Origin: an uncultured Succinivibrio sp.
Lineage (GTDB): Bacteria; Pseudomonadota; Gammaproteobacteria; Enterobacterales; Succinivibrionaceae
Direction of reading: 5' to 3'
Length of the DNA: 7,433 nucleotides
NCBI GenBank assembly: GCA_902772715.1
Contig: CACYBT010000066.1
Location: forward strand, 1 to 7,433
The notes beneath the pieces were generated by a model. It was given only the letters and a program-made list of their open reading frames with translations. It searched no databases and was not told where the DNA came from. This document shows, piece after piece, positions 1 to 5,537 of this stretch. Within the stretch, counting starts at the first letter, position 1. The number at the start of each line of letters is the position of its first letter. The position numbers and the translations under genes were made by a program.

Positions 1-435
1 TATCATTTGTTTGCAGAAGGTAATAATCTTCTGGTGAGAGGCACTTCAGATCCGAGCCGTTATGAGACTCTTGAACCGCTCAACGAGCATACTTCAGTCC
101 TGAATATGCCTTATGCAGAGGAATTGCCGCATGCAGACAAAACTGCCGCAGAACATTATGGTATTGCGCTTAAGCCGCTTCTTCTGTATCTTGGTAGACT
201 TGGGATCAGAAATGTGCTAGTGGAGGCAGGGGCCACACTGGTTTCATCTTTTCTTGATGCCGATCTTTACGATGAGCTCTATGTGTTCATGGCGCCAAAA
301 CTGCTTGGAATGCAAAGTCGCAGTGCCTTTACGACCAAAGAAGTATCATCCTTAGATAAGGTTCAGGACATGACTTTGGTCAAAACCAGCTCTTTAGGCG
401 ATGATGTCCTCCTGCACTATTTAAAAAAAGTTTAG
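1..435 (+). CDS. ribD: RibD, C-terminal reductase domain (5' end outside window)
   Basis: This is the last 144 residues of the bifunctional riboflavin enzyme RibD. The reading frame is open from base 1 (Tyr-His-Leu...), so the gene continues upstream and the TTG at 7 is not its start. The visible part belongs to the C-terminal 5-amino-6-(5-phosphoribosylamino)uracil reductase domain, which uses NADPH. The diagnostic stretch is NVLVEAGATLVSSFLDADL followed by YDELYVFMAPKLLG, matching the family pattern VEAGPTL...VDELxxYxAPKLLG. The N-terminal deaminase domain with its zinc ligands is not in the window. The family is about 370 residues long, so roughly 40% is present. The stop codon TAG overlaps the ribosome binding site of ribE, 11 bases before the ribE start. 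The product acts in the cytoplasm and supplies the pyrimidine precursor used by RibH. The family assignment is firm. Confidence 0.93.
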   Translation, partial: YHLFAEGNNLLVRGTSDPSRYETLEPLNEHTSVLNMPYAEELPHADKTAAEHYGIALKPLLLYLGRLGIRNVLVEAGATLVSSFLDADLYDELYVFMAPKLLGMQSRSAFTTKEVSSLDKVQDMTLVKTSSLGDDVLLHYLKKV

Positions 436-437
436 GA
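434..437 (+). promoter_or_regulatory. Shine-Dalgarno of ribE overlapping the ribD stop
   Basis: AGGA begins inside the ribD TAG stop (TAGGA) and lies 9 bases before the ribE ATG at 447. The ribosome finishing ribD therefore covers the ribE initiation site, which suggests translational coupling. The same layout recurs at the nusB/thiL junction. Confidence 0.7.
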
Positions 438-446
438 TAAATCTTA

Positions 447-1139
447 ATGTTTACAGGAATTATCGAATGTGTTGGCATTCTCCTTAGCAAGGATAAACGT
501 GGTGAGGGCTATACCATTACCGTTAAGACTCCACCGGCATTTCTTGTGGATTCAAGAGTGCGTATTGGTGATTCAATCGCCAATAACGGGGTGTGTCTTA
601 CCGTTACAGCCAAAAGTAGCGATACTTTTACCGCCGATATCTCTCATGAAACTGTCGCACATACCTGTTTTTGTGAATATAATCAGGGACAGCGGCTCAA
701 TCTTGAACTTGCCTGTACTCCTTCTACCCATTTAGGTGGGCATATTGTACAGGGGCATGTGGATGGAGTAGGGGAGGTTACAGAGGTTAAAAAATCTGCA
801 GACAGCATTGACGTACTGATTAAAATTCCGCGTGAACTTATGCACTATGTAGCCAAAAAAGGCTCTATTGCTGTTAACGGAATTTCTCTCACTGTCAATG
901 AGGTCTTTGCCGACAGTATTCGTCTTACCCTCATTAAACATACCCAGAAGGCTGTGAGTGGTGATTTATTTACAGTGGGATGCAGAGTCAATATTGAGGT
1001 TGATGTACTTGCAAGATATTTGGAAAGACTTATGATGTCAAAGGACAGTTCCCTGCATAATGAGGAAACCATAGGGACCAGGAGTGCGGGTAGATCCACA
1101 ATGAGTCTTGAAAGTCTAACCCAAAATGGATTTTTTTAA
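447..1139 (+). CDS. ribE: Riboflavin synthase (alpha chain)
   Basis: This enzyme dismutates two molecules of 6,7-dimethyl-8-ribityllumazine into riboflavin and 5-amino-6-ribitylaminouracil, the last step of the pathway. The 230-residue protein shows the expected duplicated lumazine-binding barrel. The first repeat starts MFTGIIECVG and contains IGDSIANNGVCLTV. The second starts near GGHIVQGHVDGVGEV (about residue 96) and contains KKGSIAVNGISLTVNEV. The invariant MFTGI amino end, whose Phe2 is important in the family, fixes the ATG start. The protein is slightly longer than E. coli riboflavin synthase (213 residues). The extra length lies in a Ser/Thr-rich linker between the VDVLARYLERL helix and the final SLTQNGFF, which resembles the usual C-terminal helix end. 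It is called ribC in E. coli and ribE in most other bacteria. It is expected to be a cytoplasmic homotrimer working on the product of RibH, encoded 12 bases downstream. Confidence 0.97.
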   Translation: MFTGIIECVGILLSKDKRGEGYTITVKTPPAFLVDSRVRIGDSIANNGVCLTVTAKSSDTFTADISHETVAHTCFCEYNQGQRLNLELACTPSTHLGGHIVQGHVDGVGEVTEVKKSADSIDVLIKIPRELMHYVAKKGSIAVNGISLTVNEVFADSIRLTLIKHTQKAVSGDLFTVGCRVNIEVDVLARYLERLMMSKDSSLHNEETIGTRSAGRSTMSLESLTQNGFF

Positions 1140-1151
1140 TTTGGAGATAAT

Positions 1152-1622
1152 ATGTCAGTAAAAGTAATTGAAGGTCACAAACCTTGTAAGGATGGACGCT
1201 TTGCCATTGTGGTTTCACGTTTTAACAGTTTTATCAATGAGCGTCTTCTAGATGGTGCTCTTGATGTTTTAAAACGCGAGGGGGAAGTTTTTGAAGACAA
1301 CATAACCGTGGTCAGGGTTCCTGGTGCCATTGAAATTCCTGTTATTTGTGACAGGCTTGCGGCCTCAAAAAAATATGATGCCATCATTGCACTTGGTTGT
1401 GTGATCCGTGGTGCTACCTATCATTTTGAGGTGGTGGCCAACGAATGTGCCAAGGGACTAACCGAGGTTACCCTAAAGTATGCTTTGCCTATCGCCAATG
1501 GGGTACTGACTGTGGATACTTTAGAGCAGGCAGTGGAACGTGCCGGTTCCCACTCTGGGAATAAGGGCGCCGAGGCGGCCTCGAGTGCTCTTGAAATGGT
1601 AAATGTGATGAAACAGTGTTAA
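1152..1622 (+). CDS. ribH: 6,7-dimethyl-8-ribityllumazine synthase
   Basis: Lumazine synthase condenses 5-amino-6-ribitylaminouracil with 3,4-dihydroxy-2-butanone 4-phosphate to give the substrate of riboflavin synthase. The 156-residue length equals the usual size. The signature segments appear in order: VVSRFNSFI (ribityl-binding Phe, about residue 24), VPGAIEIP (56-63), LGCVIRGATYHFE (81-93) with the expected catalytic His at 91, and GVLTVDTLEQA (117-127) followed by RAGSHSGNKGAEAA (130-143). A GGAG site at 1143-1146 lies 5 bases before the ATG. The gene follows ribE by 12 bases. In related gammaproteobacteria ribBA, which makes the butanone phosphate, often lies between ribE and ribH. It is absent here, so that step must be encoded elsewhere. 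The protein normally assembles as a pentamer or an icosahedral 60-mer, and the sequence alone does not decide which. Confidence 0.97.
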   Translation: MSVKVIEGHKPCKDGRFAIVVSRFNSFINERLLDGALDVLKREGEVFEDNITVVRVPGAIEIPVICDRLAASKKYDAIIALGCVIRGATYHFEVVANECAKGLTEVTLKYALPIANGVLTVDTLEQAVERAGSHSGNKGAEAASSALEMVNVMKQC

Positions 1623-1648
1623 GACATAAAGATTAGGAAATTTTTAAC

Positions 1649-2077
1649 ATGGATGTTACTGAAGGTAAGGCTACGCCAGCACAGCGTCATAAAGCCAGAC
1701 ATTTTGCCGTACAGGCTATTTATCAGTGGATGCTCACCAATTATCCTGCTAGTGAAATAGAAAAGCAGTTTAAGGAAGATCAGCCGATGCAGGGTACGGA
1801 CATGGAGTATTTTCATGATCTTTTAAATGGTGTCATCAATAATGTCAAAGATCTTGATATTATTTATGCTCCGCATCTAAGCCGTCCGTTGGATGATCTC
1901 GATCTCGTAGACAAGGCTATTTTAAGAATGAGTACCTATGAGCTTATGTATCGTCAGGAAATTCCTTTTAAGGTCATTATCAATGAATCTATTCTGCTTG
2001 CCAAAAAATTTGCCGAGCAGGACAGCCATAAGTTTGTCAATGGTGTTCTGGACAAGGTTGTCAAAGGCATCAAATAG
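1649..2077 (+). CDS. nusB: Transcription antitermination factor NusB
   Basis: NusB binds BoxA RNA together with NusE (ribosomal protein S10) and keeps RNA polymerase in an antiterminating state on rRNA operons. The 142-residue all-helical protein has the family hallmarks: RHKARHFAVQAIYQWM near residues 13-28 (RNA-binding arginine-rich amino end), LDDLDLVDKAILRMSTYEL around residues 81-99, and IPFKVIINESILLAKKF followed by SHKFVNGVLDKV near the C-terminus. The E. coli protein has 139 residues. A TAGGAAA site at 1634-1640 sits 8 bases before the ATG. The ribH-nusB-thiL order is widely conserved in Proteobacteria, although NusB has no known role in riboflavin synthesis, so the link is operonic. 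The TAG stop overlaps the thiL ribosome binding site. Confidence 0.96.
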   Translation: MDVTEGKATPAQRHKARHFAVQAIYQWMLTNYPASEIEKQFKEDQPMQGTDMEYFHDLLNGVINNVKDLDIIYAPHLSRPLDDLDLVDKAILRMSTYELMYRQEIPFKVIINESILLAKKFAEQDSHKFVNGVLDKVVKGIK

Positions 2078-2079
2078 GA
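2076..2079 (+). promoter_or_regulatory. Shine-Dalgarno of thiL overlapping the nusB stop
   Basis: AGGA is embedded in TAGGA at the nusB stop and lies 9 bases before the GTG at 2089. It abuts the alternative TTG at 2080 with no spacing and could not serve it. This decides the thiL start in favour of GTG. The geometry is identical to that at ribD/ribE. Confidence 0.7.
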
Positions 2080-2088
2080 TTGAGCGCG

Positions 2089-3081
2089 GTGCTTTCAGAA
2101 TTTTCACTGATTGAAAAATATTTTTCCAAAAAGGATCAGGGTGACGGCATAGTATTGGGGGTAGGCGATGACTGCGCCCTGCTTAGTAAGGACAGTGAGT
2201 ATGAACTGGCTGTTACCACCGATACCCAGAATGAGGGCATCCATTTTTTTAAGGGGACGGATCCCTATCTTTTGGGCTACAAGTCGCTTCTGGTCAACGT
2301 TTCTGATTTGGCGGCCATGGGAGCCAAACCCTATGCCTTAACACTGTCTCTCTCTCTGCCAGAAGCACAAGACAGTTTTCTTGAACCATTTTCAAGAGGA
2401 CTTATGGAACTTGCCTCTGCTCTTCATCTGGCGCTCATCGGCGGCAATACCACTAAAGGTCCGCTTTCGATAACCATCAGTGCCTATGGCCTTGTGAAGA
2501 AGGGCCAGGCCATGCTAAGAAGCGGAGCCCGGGTGGGGGATGAAATCTATGTTACCGGTTCCCTGGGACTTCCAGGACTGCTGGTGGATTTGGGCTATGA
2601 AACAGCAGAACTTGCCGCCATGCTGCATAAAGCAGGCTGTAGGGACTCTCTTAGGACGCTTTTTGAAAAACTTTATCCTAAAAGCATGCTGATTGCTAAC
2701 CGCTGCGCTTTTGCGACTTCCCTGAGTAAATACTGTCGCTGCGCTATTGATATTTCTGACGGACTTGTAGGCGATCTTGGTCATATTCTCAGCGCCTCAG
2801 GCGTGGGGGCGGAAATTTGGGTGGAAAATCTGCCGCGGCCACAGGAATTTTTGGAACTTGGGCTTGAGGAGAGTTATCAGGAGCGACTCTGTCTTTTTGG
2901 TGGGGGAGATTATGAACTGCTTTTCTGTGTGCCTAAGGAACACAGAGCACAGGTAAAACAGCTCTCTTTTGAGCATAATGTCGCCCTTAGCCTTGTGGGT
3001 GCAATAAAAAATGATGTGTTTACTATTATAAAATGTGGTAAAGTAGTAGAATATAGCGATAAAGCGTTTGAACATTTTTAA
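2089..3081 (+). CDS. thiL: Thiamine-monophosphate kinase
   Basis: ThiL phosphorylates thiamine monophosphate with ATP to give the cofactor thiamine diphosphate. The PurM/ThiL-type fold is recognised from LGVGDDCALL (23-32), TTDTQNEGIHF (43-53), NVSDLAAMGAKP (70-81), a glycine-rich GGNTTKGPLS (118-127), RSGARVGDEIYVTG (144-157), DISDGLVGDLGHI (221-233) and GGGDYELLF (271-279). The GTG at 2089 is chosen because AGGA stands 9 bases upstream and the protein then begins MLSEFSLIEKYF, close to E. coli MACGEFSLIARYF. A TTG at 2080 would add three residues but lacks a placed ribosome binding site. The length of 330 is normal. Two oddities are visible: the usual metal-binding GGDTT reads GGNTT, and the family RPxPR segment reads YPKSM (about 196-200). 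The gene is 11 bases after nusB. The pgpA gene that often follows is absent. Confidence 0.94.
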   Translation: MLSEFSLIEKYFSKKDQGDGIVLGVGDDCALLSKDSEYELAVTTDTQNEGIHFFKGTDPYLLGYKSLLVNVSDLAAMGAKPYALTLSLSLPEAQDSFLEPFSRGLMELASALHLALIGGNTTKGPLSITISAYGLVKKGQAMLRSGARVGDEIYVTGSLGLPGLLVDLGYETAELAAMLHKAGCRDSLRTLFEKLYPKSMLIANRCAFATSLSKYCRCAIDISDGLVGDLGHILSASGVGAEIWVENLPRPQEFLELGLEESYQERLCLFGGGDYELLFCVPKEHRAQVKQLSFEHNVALSLVGAIKNDVFTIIKCGKVVEYSDKAFEHF

Positions 3082-3124
3082 CATTTTATGCTGTAACCTA
3101 TGCATATTATCAATATAAATAAAT

Positions 3125-3128
3125 GGAG
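3125..3128 (+). promoter_or_regulatory. Shine-Dalgarno deciding a TTG start for the FKBP gene
   Basis: GGAG lies 6 bases before the TTG at 3135. The in-frame ATG at 3123 overlaps this motif and has only AT-rich sequence before it (AATATAAATAA), with no ribosome binding site. The TTG is therefore the better start, and it gives a standard lipoprotein signal peptide. Confidence 0.6.
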
Positions 3129-3134
3129 TTTATC

Positions 3135-4115
3135 TTGAACAAGTTATTTAATAAGACCGCCATTGCTTCAATAGTTGCCTTATCAGTTTTATCCATGAGC
3201 GGCTGTGATCATGCCTATAAACTGGATTATCCTGTCGAGTCCAAAGATGGTGCAAGTGCTGCTGCTGTCAAGGTGAAGTTTGATAATAAATCAGTTTTTG
3301 AAGATAAAGCCGCCTATGCTATCGGTGCATCCTTAGGCGAGTATGTTGCCCAAATGCAGAAACAGCAGAAACAGCTGATAGGCGAACTTCCTGAATCCTA
3401 TATCATTTCCGGATTCAATGACGGAGTAAAGGGCAAATCGGCTCTTGGGCGTGAGGAAGTTGAAACTATTCTCAAGGATTTAGATAAGCAGATCCAGGAA
3501 AAGATTGAGGTTGAGACCAAAAAAGCCGCAGAGGACAACAAGAAGAACGGTGAGGCTTTCCTAAAGGATAATGCCAAAAAAGAAGGCGTGATTACCACTG
3601 AATCAGGTCTGCAGTACCGGGTTATCAAAAAAGGTGACGGTGTAAAACCAAAAGCCGGTGATATCATCAGTGTAACCTACAAGGGCAAGACTATTGACGG
3701 TAATGTTTTTGATGAACAGGATAAGCCGGTAGAATTCCCTCTTGATAACATGATCCCAGGCTGGGTAGAGGGCTTGCCGCTGATGAATGTCGGTTCCGAG
3801 TTTGAGTTTTATATTCCTGCAAAACTCGCTTACGGTGAGAATGGTGCCGGACAGTTCATTAAACCAAATTCAGTACTGATTTTTGAAGTAAAACTGGTTG
3901 ATGTCAAGAAACCTGAAGAAAAGAAGTCTGAAGAGAAAAAAGGCGAGGAAAAAGTAGTTGCCGACGTCAAGGCTGAAGAAAAGAAAGTCGAAGCAAAACA
4001 GACCGAAGAAAAGGTAGTTGCTGACGTCAAGGCTGAAGAAAAGAAAGCCGAAGAGCATAAAGCCGATGCACCTAAGGCTGATGAAAAAAAGACCACTGAT
4101 GCCAAGGCTGAATAG
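3135..4115 (+). CDS. FKBP-type peptidyl-prolyl isomerase, Mip/FkpA-like lipoprotein
   Basis: This is a predicted envelope prolyl cis-trans isomerase and chaperone of 326 residues. It begins MNKLFNK, followed by a hydrophobic segment and a lipobox-like MSGC, with lipidated Cys24 and Asp at +2. Residues 55-135 resemble the helical FKBP N-terminal dimerisation domain (YAIGASLGEYV, SGFNDGVKGK, then a charged helix). Residues 155-256 form the catalytic FKBP domain: SGLQYRVIKKGDG, VTYKGKTIDGNVFD, VEFPLDNMIPGWVEGL, YIPAKLAYGENGAG and LIFEVKL. The main active-site aromatics and Asp are present (Tyr182, Phe192, Asp193, Trp210, Tyr233, Phe250). A Lys/Glu/Ala-rich tail of about 70 residues (257-326) with a 20-residue tandem repeat follows and is not part of the classical family. 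No terminator separates it from thiL (53 bases), so cotranscription is possible. The AT-rich end of thiL may hold a promoter, but none is convincing. It could be named fkpA or mip. The precise orthology is unclear. Confidence 0.92.
   Translation: MNKLFNKTAIASIVALSVLSMSGCDHAYKLDYPVESKDGASAAAVKVKFDNKSVFEDKAAYAIGASLGEYVAQMQKQQKQLIGELPESYIISGFNDGVKGKSALGREEVETILKDLDKQIQEKIEVETKKAAEDNKKNGEAFLKDNAKKEGVITTESGLQYRVIKKGDGVKPKAGDIISVTYKGKTIDGNVFDEQDKPVEFPLDNMIPGWVEGLPLMNVGSEFEFYIPAKLAYGENGAGQFIKPNSVLIFEVKLVDVKKPEEKKSEEKKGEEKVVADVKAEEKKVEAKQTEEKVVADVKAEEKKAEEHKADAPKADEKKTTDAKAE
3945..4064 (+). repeat. Two tandem 60-bp units in the FKBP tail
   Basis: Unit 1 is 3945-4004 and unit 2 is 4005-4064. The first 49 bases of each differ at only four positions, three of them silent and one changing Val to Ala. 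The remaining 11 bases are diverged. The encoded 20-residue units both begin EEKVVADVKAEEKK (protein residues 271-290 and 291-310). The near identity at DNA level indicates a recent in-frame duplication or maintained homogenisation. Confidence 0.9.
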
Positions 4116-4135
4116 TTAAGGCATAATCCATACGG

Positions 4136-4158
4136 GGGAGCAGATGCTCCCTTTTTTT
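4136..4158 (+). terminator. Intrinsic terminator after the FKBP gene
   Basis: GGGAGC (4136-4141) pairs with GCTCCC (4146-4151) across the loop AGAT, followed directly by seven T residues (4152-4158). It lies 20 bases after the FKBP stop and closes the rib-nusB-thiL-FKBP unit, separating it from the uxu operon. Confidence 0.88.
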
Positions 4159-4278
4159 CGCACATTGTTCAATCTGCTTAAGCCTGTCACTTTTCACGTT
4201 TTTTTCTCGTAACGCGCAAATTATTCTTTTGTCATTACCCCTACGTGATTTTAAAGAGAGTCTGTTTATAGGTTAGAC

Positions 4279-4294
4279 TGTGATGTATAGACCA
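4279..4294 (+). promoter_or_regulatory. Candidate CRP-like site upstream of uxuA
   Basis: TGTGA-N6-GACCA has a perfect left half and a poor right half relative to TGTGA-N6-TCACA. Its centre (4286.5) would lie about 60 bases upstream of a start directed by the TATAGC box at 4335-4340, close to the class I CRP position. Hexuronate genes are CRP-activated in enterobacteria. The match is weak and may be chance. I see no clear UxuR/ExuR-type TGGTATACCA palindrome in this leader. Confidence 0.25.
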
Positions 4295-4313
4295 CGCTTC
4301 TCTATTTAAACTG

Positions 4314-4340
4314 TTGACATCTCACTGCACGTTTTATAGC
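4314..4340 (+). promoter_or_regulatory. Candidate sigma-70 promoter of the uxu operon
   Basis: A perfect -35 TTGACA (4314-4319) is followed after 15 bases by TATAGC (4335-4340). The spacer is shorter than the optimal 17, so this is a plausible but not ideal promoter. It sits between the upstream terminator and uxuA and would give a leader of about 57 bases. Confidence 0.45.
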
Positions 4341-4342
4341 CT

Positions 4343-4351
4343 TGTTATATT
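4343..4351 (+). promoter_or_regulatory. Alternative extended -10 element upstream of uxuA
   Basis: TGTTATATT contains the extended TGn motif and a TATATT box that matches TATAAT at five of six positions. No good -35 lies 17 bases upstream, which an extended -10 can tolerate. It competes with the TTGACA/TATAGC pair as the real start site for uxuAB. Confidence 0.35.
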
Positions 4352-4403
4352 GATTTTTAAACTTTTAATCTCGTGTTTTATTTTACATAGGAGTTTTTAC
4401 ACC

Positions 4404-5528
4404 ATGATGCATATGACTTTTCGTTGGTATGGTCCTGATCAGGATCCCATCACTCTTGATAAAATTCGTCAGATAGGCGGTATGGAAGGCGTGATTACCG
4501 CGCTGCATGAGATCCCGGCAGGGGAAGTGTGGCCGGTGGAAAAAGTCATGGAACGTAAAGCCTTTGTGGAAAAGTCAGGATTAAAACTGATGGGTATTGA
4601 AAGTATTAACGTCCATGAGGATATCAAATACGGCGCCAATACCCGTGACAGACTTATTGAAAACTATATCAAGTCTCTTGAGGCCGTAGGCAAATGCGGT
4701 ATTCATATGGTCTGCTACAACTTTATGCCGGTCTTTGACTGGACCCGTACCAATCTCGCGCTGCCATTAGAAGACGGCTCCACTGCCTTAGCCTACGATG
4801 GAAAGATCTGTGAAGGGCTGAGTGCTGAGCAAATGTTTGACTATATTGCCAAAAACTCCAATGGTTTTGAAATGCCGGGCTGGGAGCTCAATCGCCGTGA
4901 TGAAATTACCTCCGCCATCAAGAAGTTTTCCGGTATGAGCGGAGATGATTTACGGCAGAATTTCAAGTATTTCCTTGATGCCATTATGCCTACCTGCGAG
5001 AAATACCAGATCAAGATGGGAGTTCATCCTGATGATCCTTCCTATGATCTCTTTGGTCTGCCTCGGATCTGCAAGTGTGAGGAGGATCTTGTGAAGATTG
5101 CTAGAATGAATTCCTCCCCATACAATGGCTTTACACTGTGCACGGGGTCTTTAGGCAGTAATCCTAATAACGATATTCCTAAGATTATTCGCAACAAGGA
5201 AATCGCCCCACGCATTCATTTTGCCCATGTACGCAATGTTAAACATACCGGGGATCATCAGTTCCATGAGAGTTCCCATGTCTCATCTCAGGGCTCTCTT
5301 GATCTCTATGAAATAGTTAAGGCTCTGGTGGAGGTTAATTTCAACGGTCTGGTCCGTCCTGATCACGGTCGCGAACTGTGGGGTGAGAAAGCCCGCCCTG
5401 GATACGGACTTTATGATCGTGCCTTAGGTGCTGCCTATATTCAGGGATTAGAAGAGGCCATCCGTAAGGATAAGGGATTAAGATATCCTGATGGTGTCAA
5501 TACTACTGAGCAGGCTTTGGTATATTAA
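4404..5528 (+). CDS. uxuA: Mannonate dehydratase
   Basis: UxuA removes water from D-mannonate to give 2-keto-3-deoxy-D-gluconate in glucuronate breakdown. It is a cytoplasmic metal-dependent TIM-barrel enzyme. With the ATG at 4404 the protein has 374 residues and starts MMHMTFRWYGP, matching the family's FRWYG/WRWYGP beginning. AGGAG (4389-4393) lies 10 bases upstream. The frame stays open to a TTG at 4314, but that codon is part of the TTGACA box and the extra 30 residues have no family counterpart. Expected metal ligands and catalytic residues are present: His208 in VHPDD, Cys246 in LCTG, His275 in AHVRN, and Asp320-His321 in VRPDHGR. ESINVHEDIK and VCYNFMPVFDWTRT are further family blocks. 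The length, FRWYG start and GLYDRALGAAYIQGLEEA ending look closer to the shorter Gram-positive form than to E. coli UxuA. It is first in an operon with uxuB, 9 bases downstream. Confidence 0.95.
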   Translation: MMHMTFRWYGPDQDPITLDKIRQIGGMEGVITALHEIPAGEVWPVEKVMERKAFVEKSGLKLMGIESINVHEDIKYGANTRDRLIENYIKSLEAVGKCGIHMVCYNFMPVFDWTRTNLALPLEDGSTALAYDGKICEGLSAEQMFDYIAKNSNGFEMPGWELNRRDEITSAIKKFSGMSGDDLRQNFKYFLDAIMPTCEKYQIKMGVHPDDPSYDLFGLPRICKCEEDLVKIARMNSSPYNGFTLCTGSLGSNPNNDIPKIIRNKEIAPRIHFAHVRNVKHTGDHQFHESSHVSSQGSLDLYEIVKALVEVNFNGLVRPDHGRELWGEKARPGYGLYDRALGAAYIQGLEEAIRKDKGLRYPDGVNTTEQALVY

Positions 5529-5537
5529 GAGGACGGT

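Noticed and set aside
469..735. A second + strand frame of 88 codons inside ribE.
   Set aside because: It lies wholly within riboflavin synthase in another frame, has no ribosome binding site and resembles nothing known.
3078..3110. Possible promoter for the FKBP gene (TTAACA with TATTAT).
   Set aside because: The spacer is 21 bases and the surrounding sequence is simply AT-rich. No spacing near 17 gives a decent pair, so I did not annotate it.
3082..3134. Possible terminator between thiL and the FKBP gene.
   Set aside because: The gap has no GC-rich hairpin and no T-run following a stem.
3830..4165. Long minus-strand reading frames, rich in Ser and Phe, opposite the FKBP tail.
   Set aside because: They are the complement of the Lys/Glu/Ala repeat codons (GAA, AAG, GCC), have no family resemblance, and overlap both a well-supported gene and its terminator.
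4314..4403. N-terminal extension of UxuA by 30 residues from the TTG at 4314, giving a hydrophobic leader.
   Set aside because: The TTG is part of a TTGACA -35 box with no ribosome binding site before it, UxuA is cytoplasmic, and the family begins near FRWYG. The ATG at 4404 has a well-placed AGGAG.
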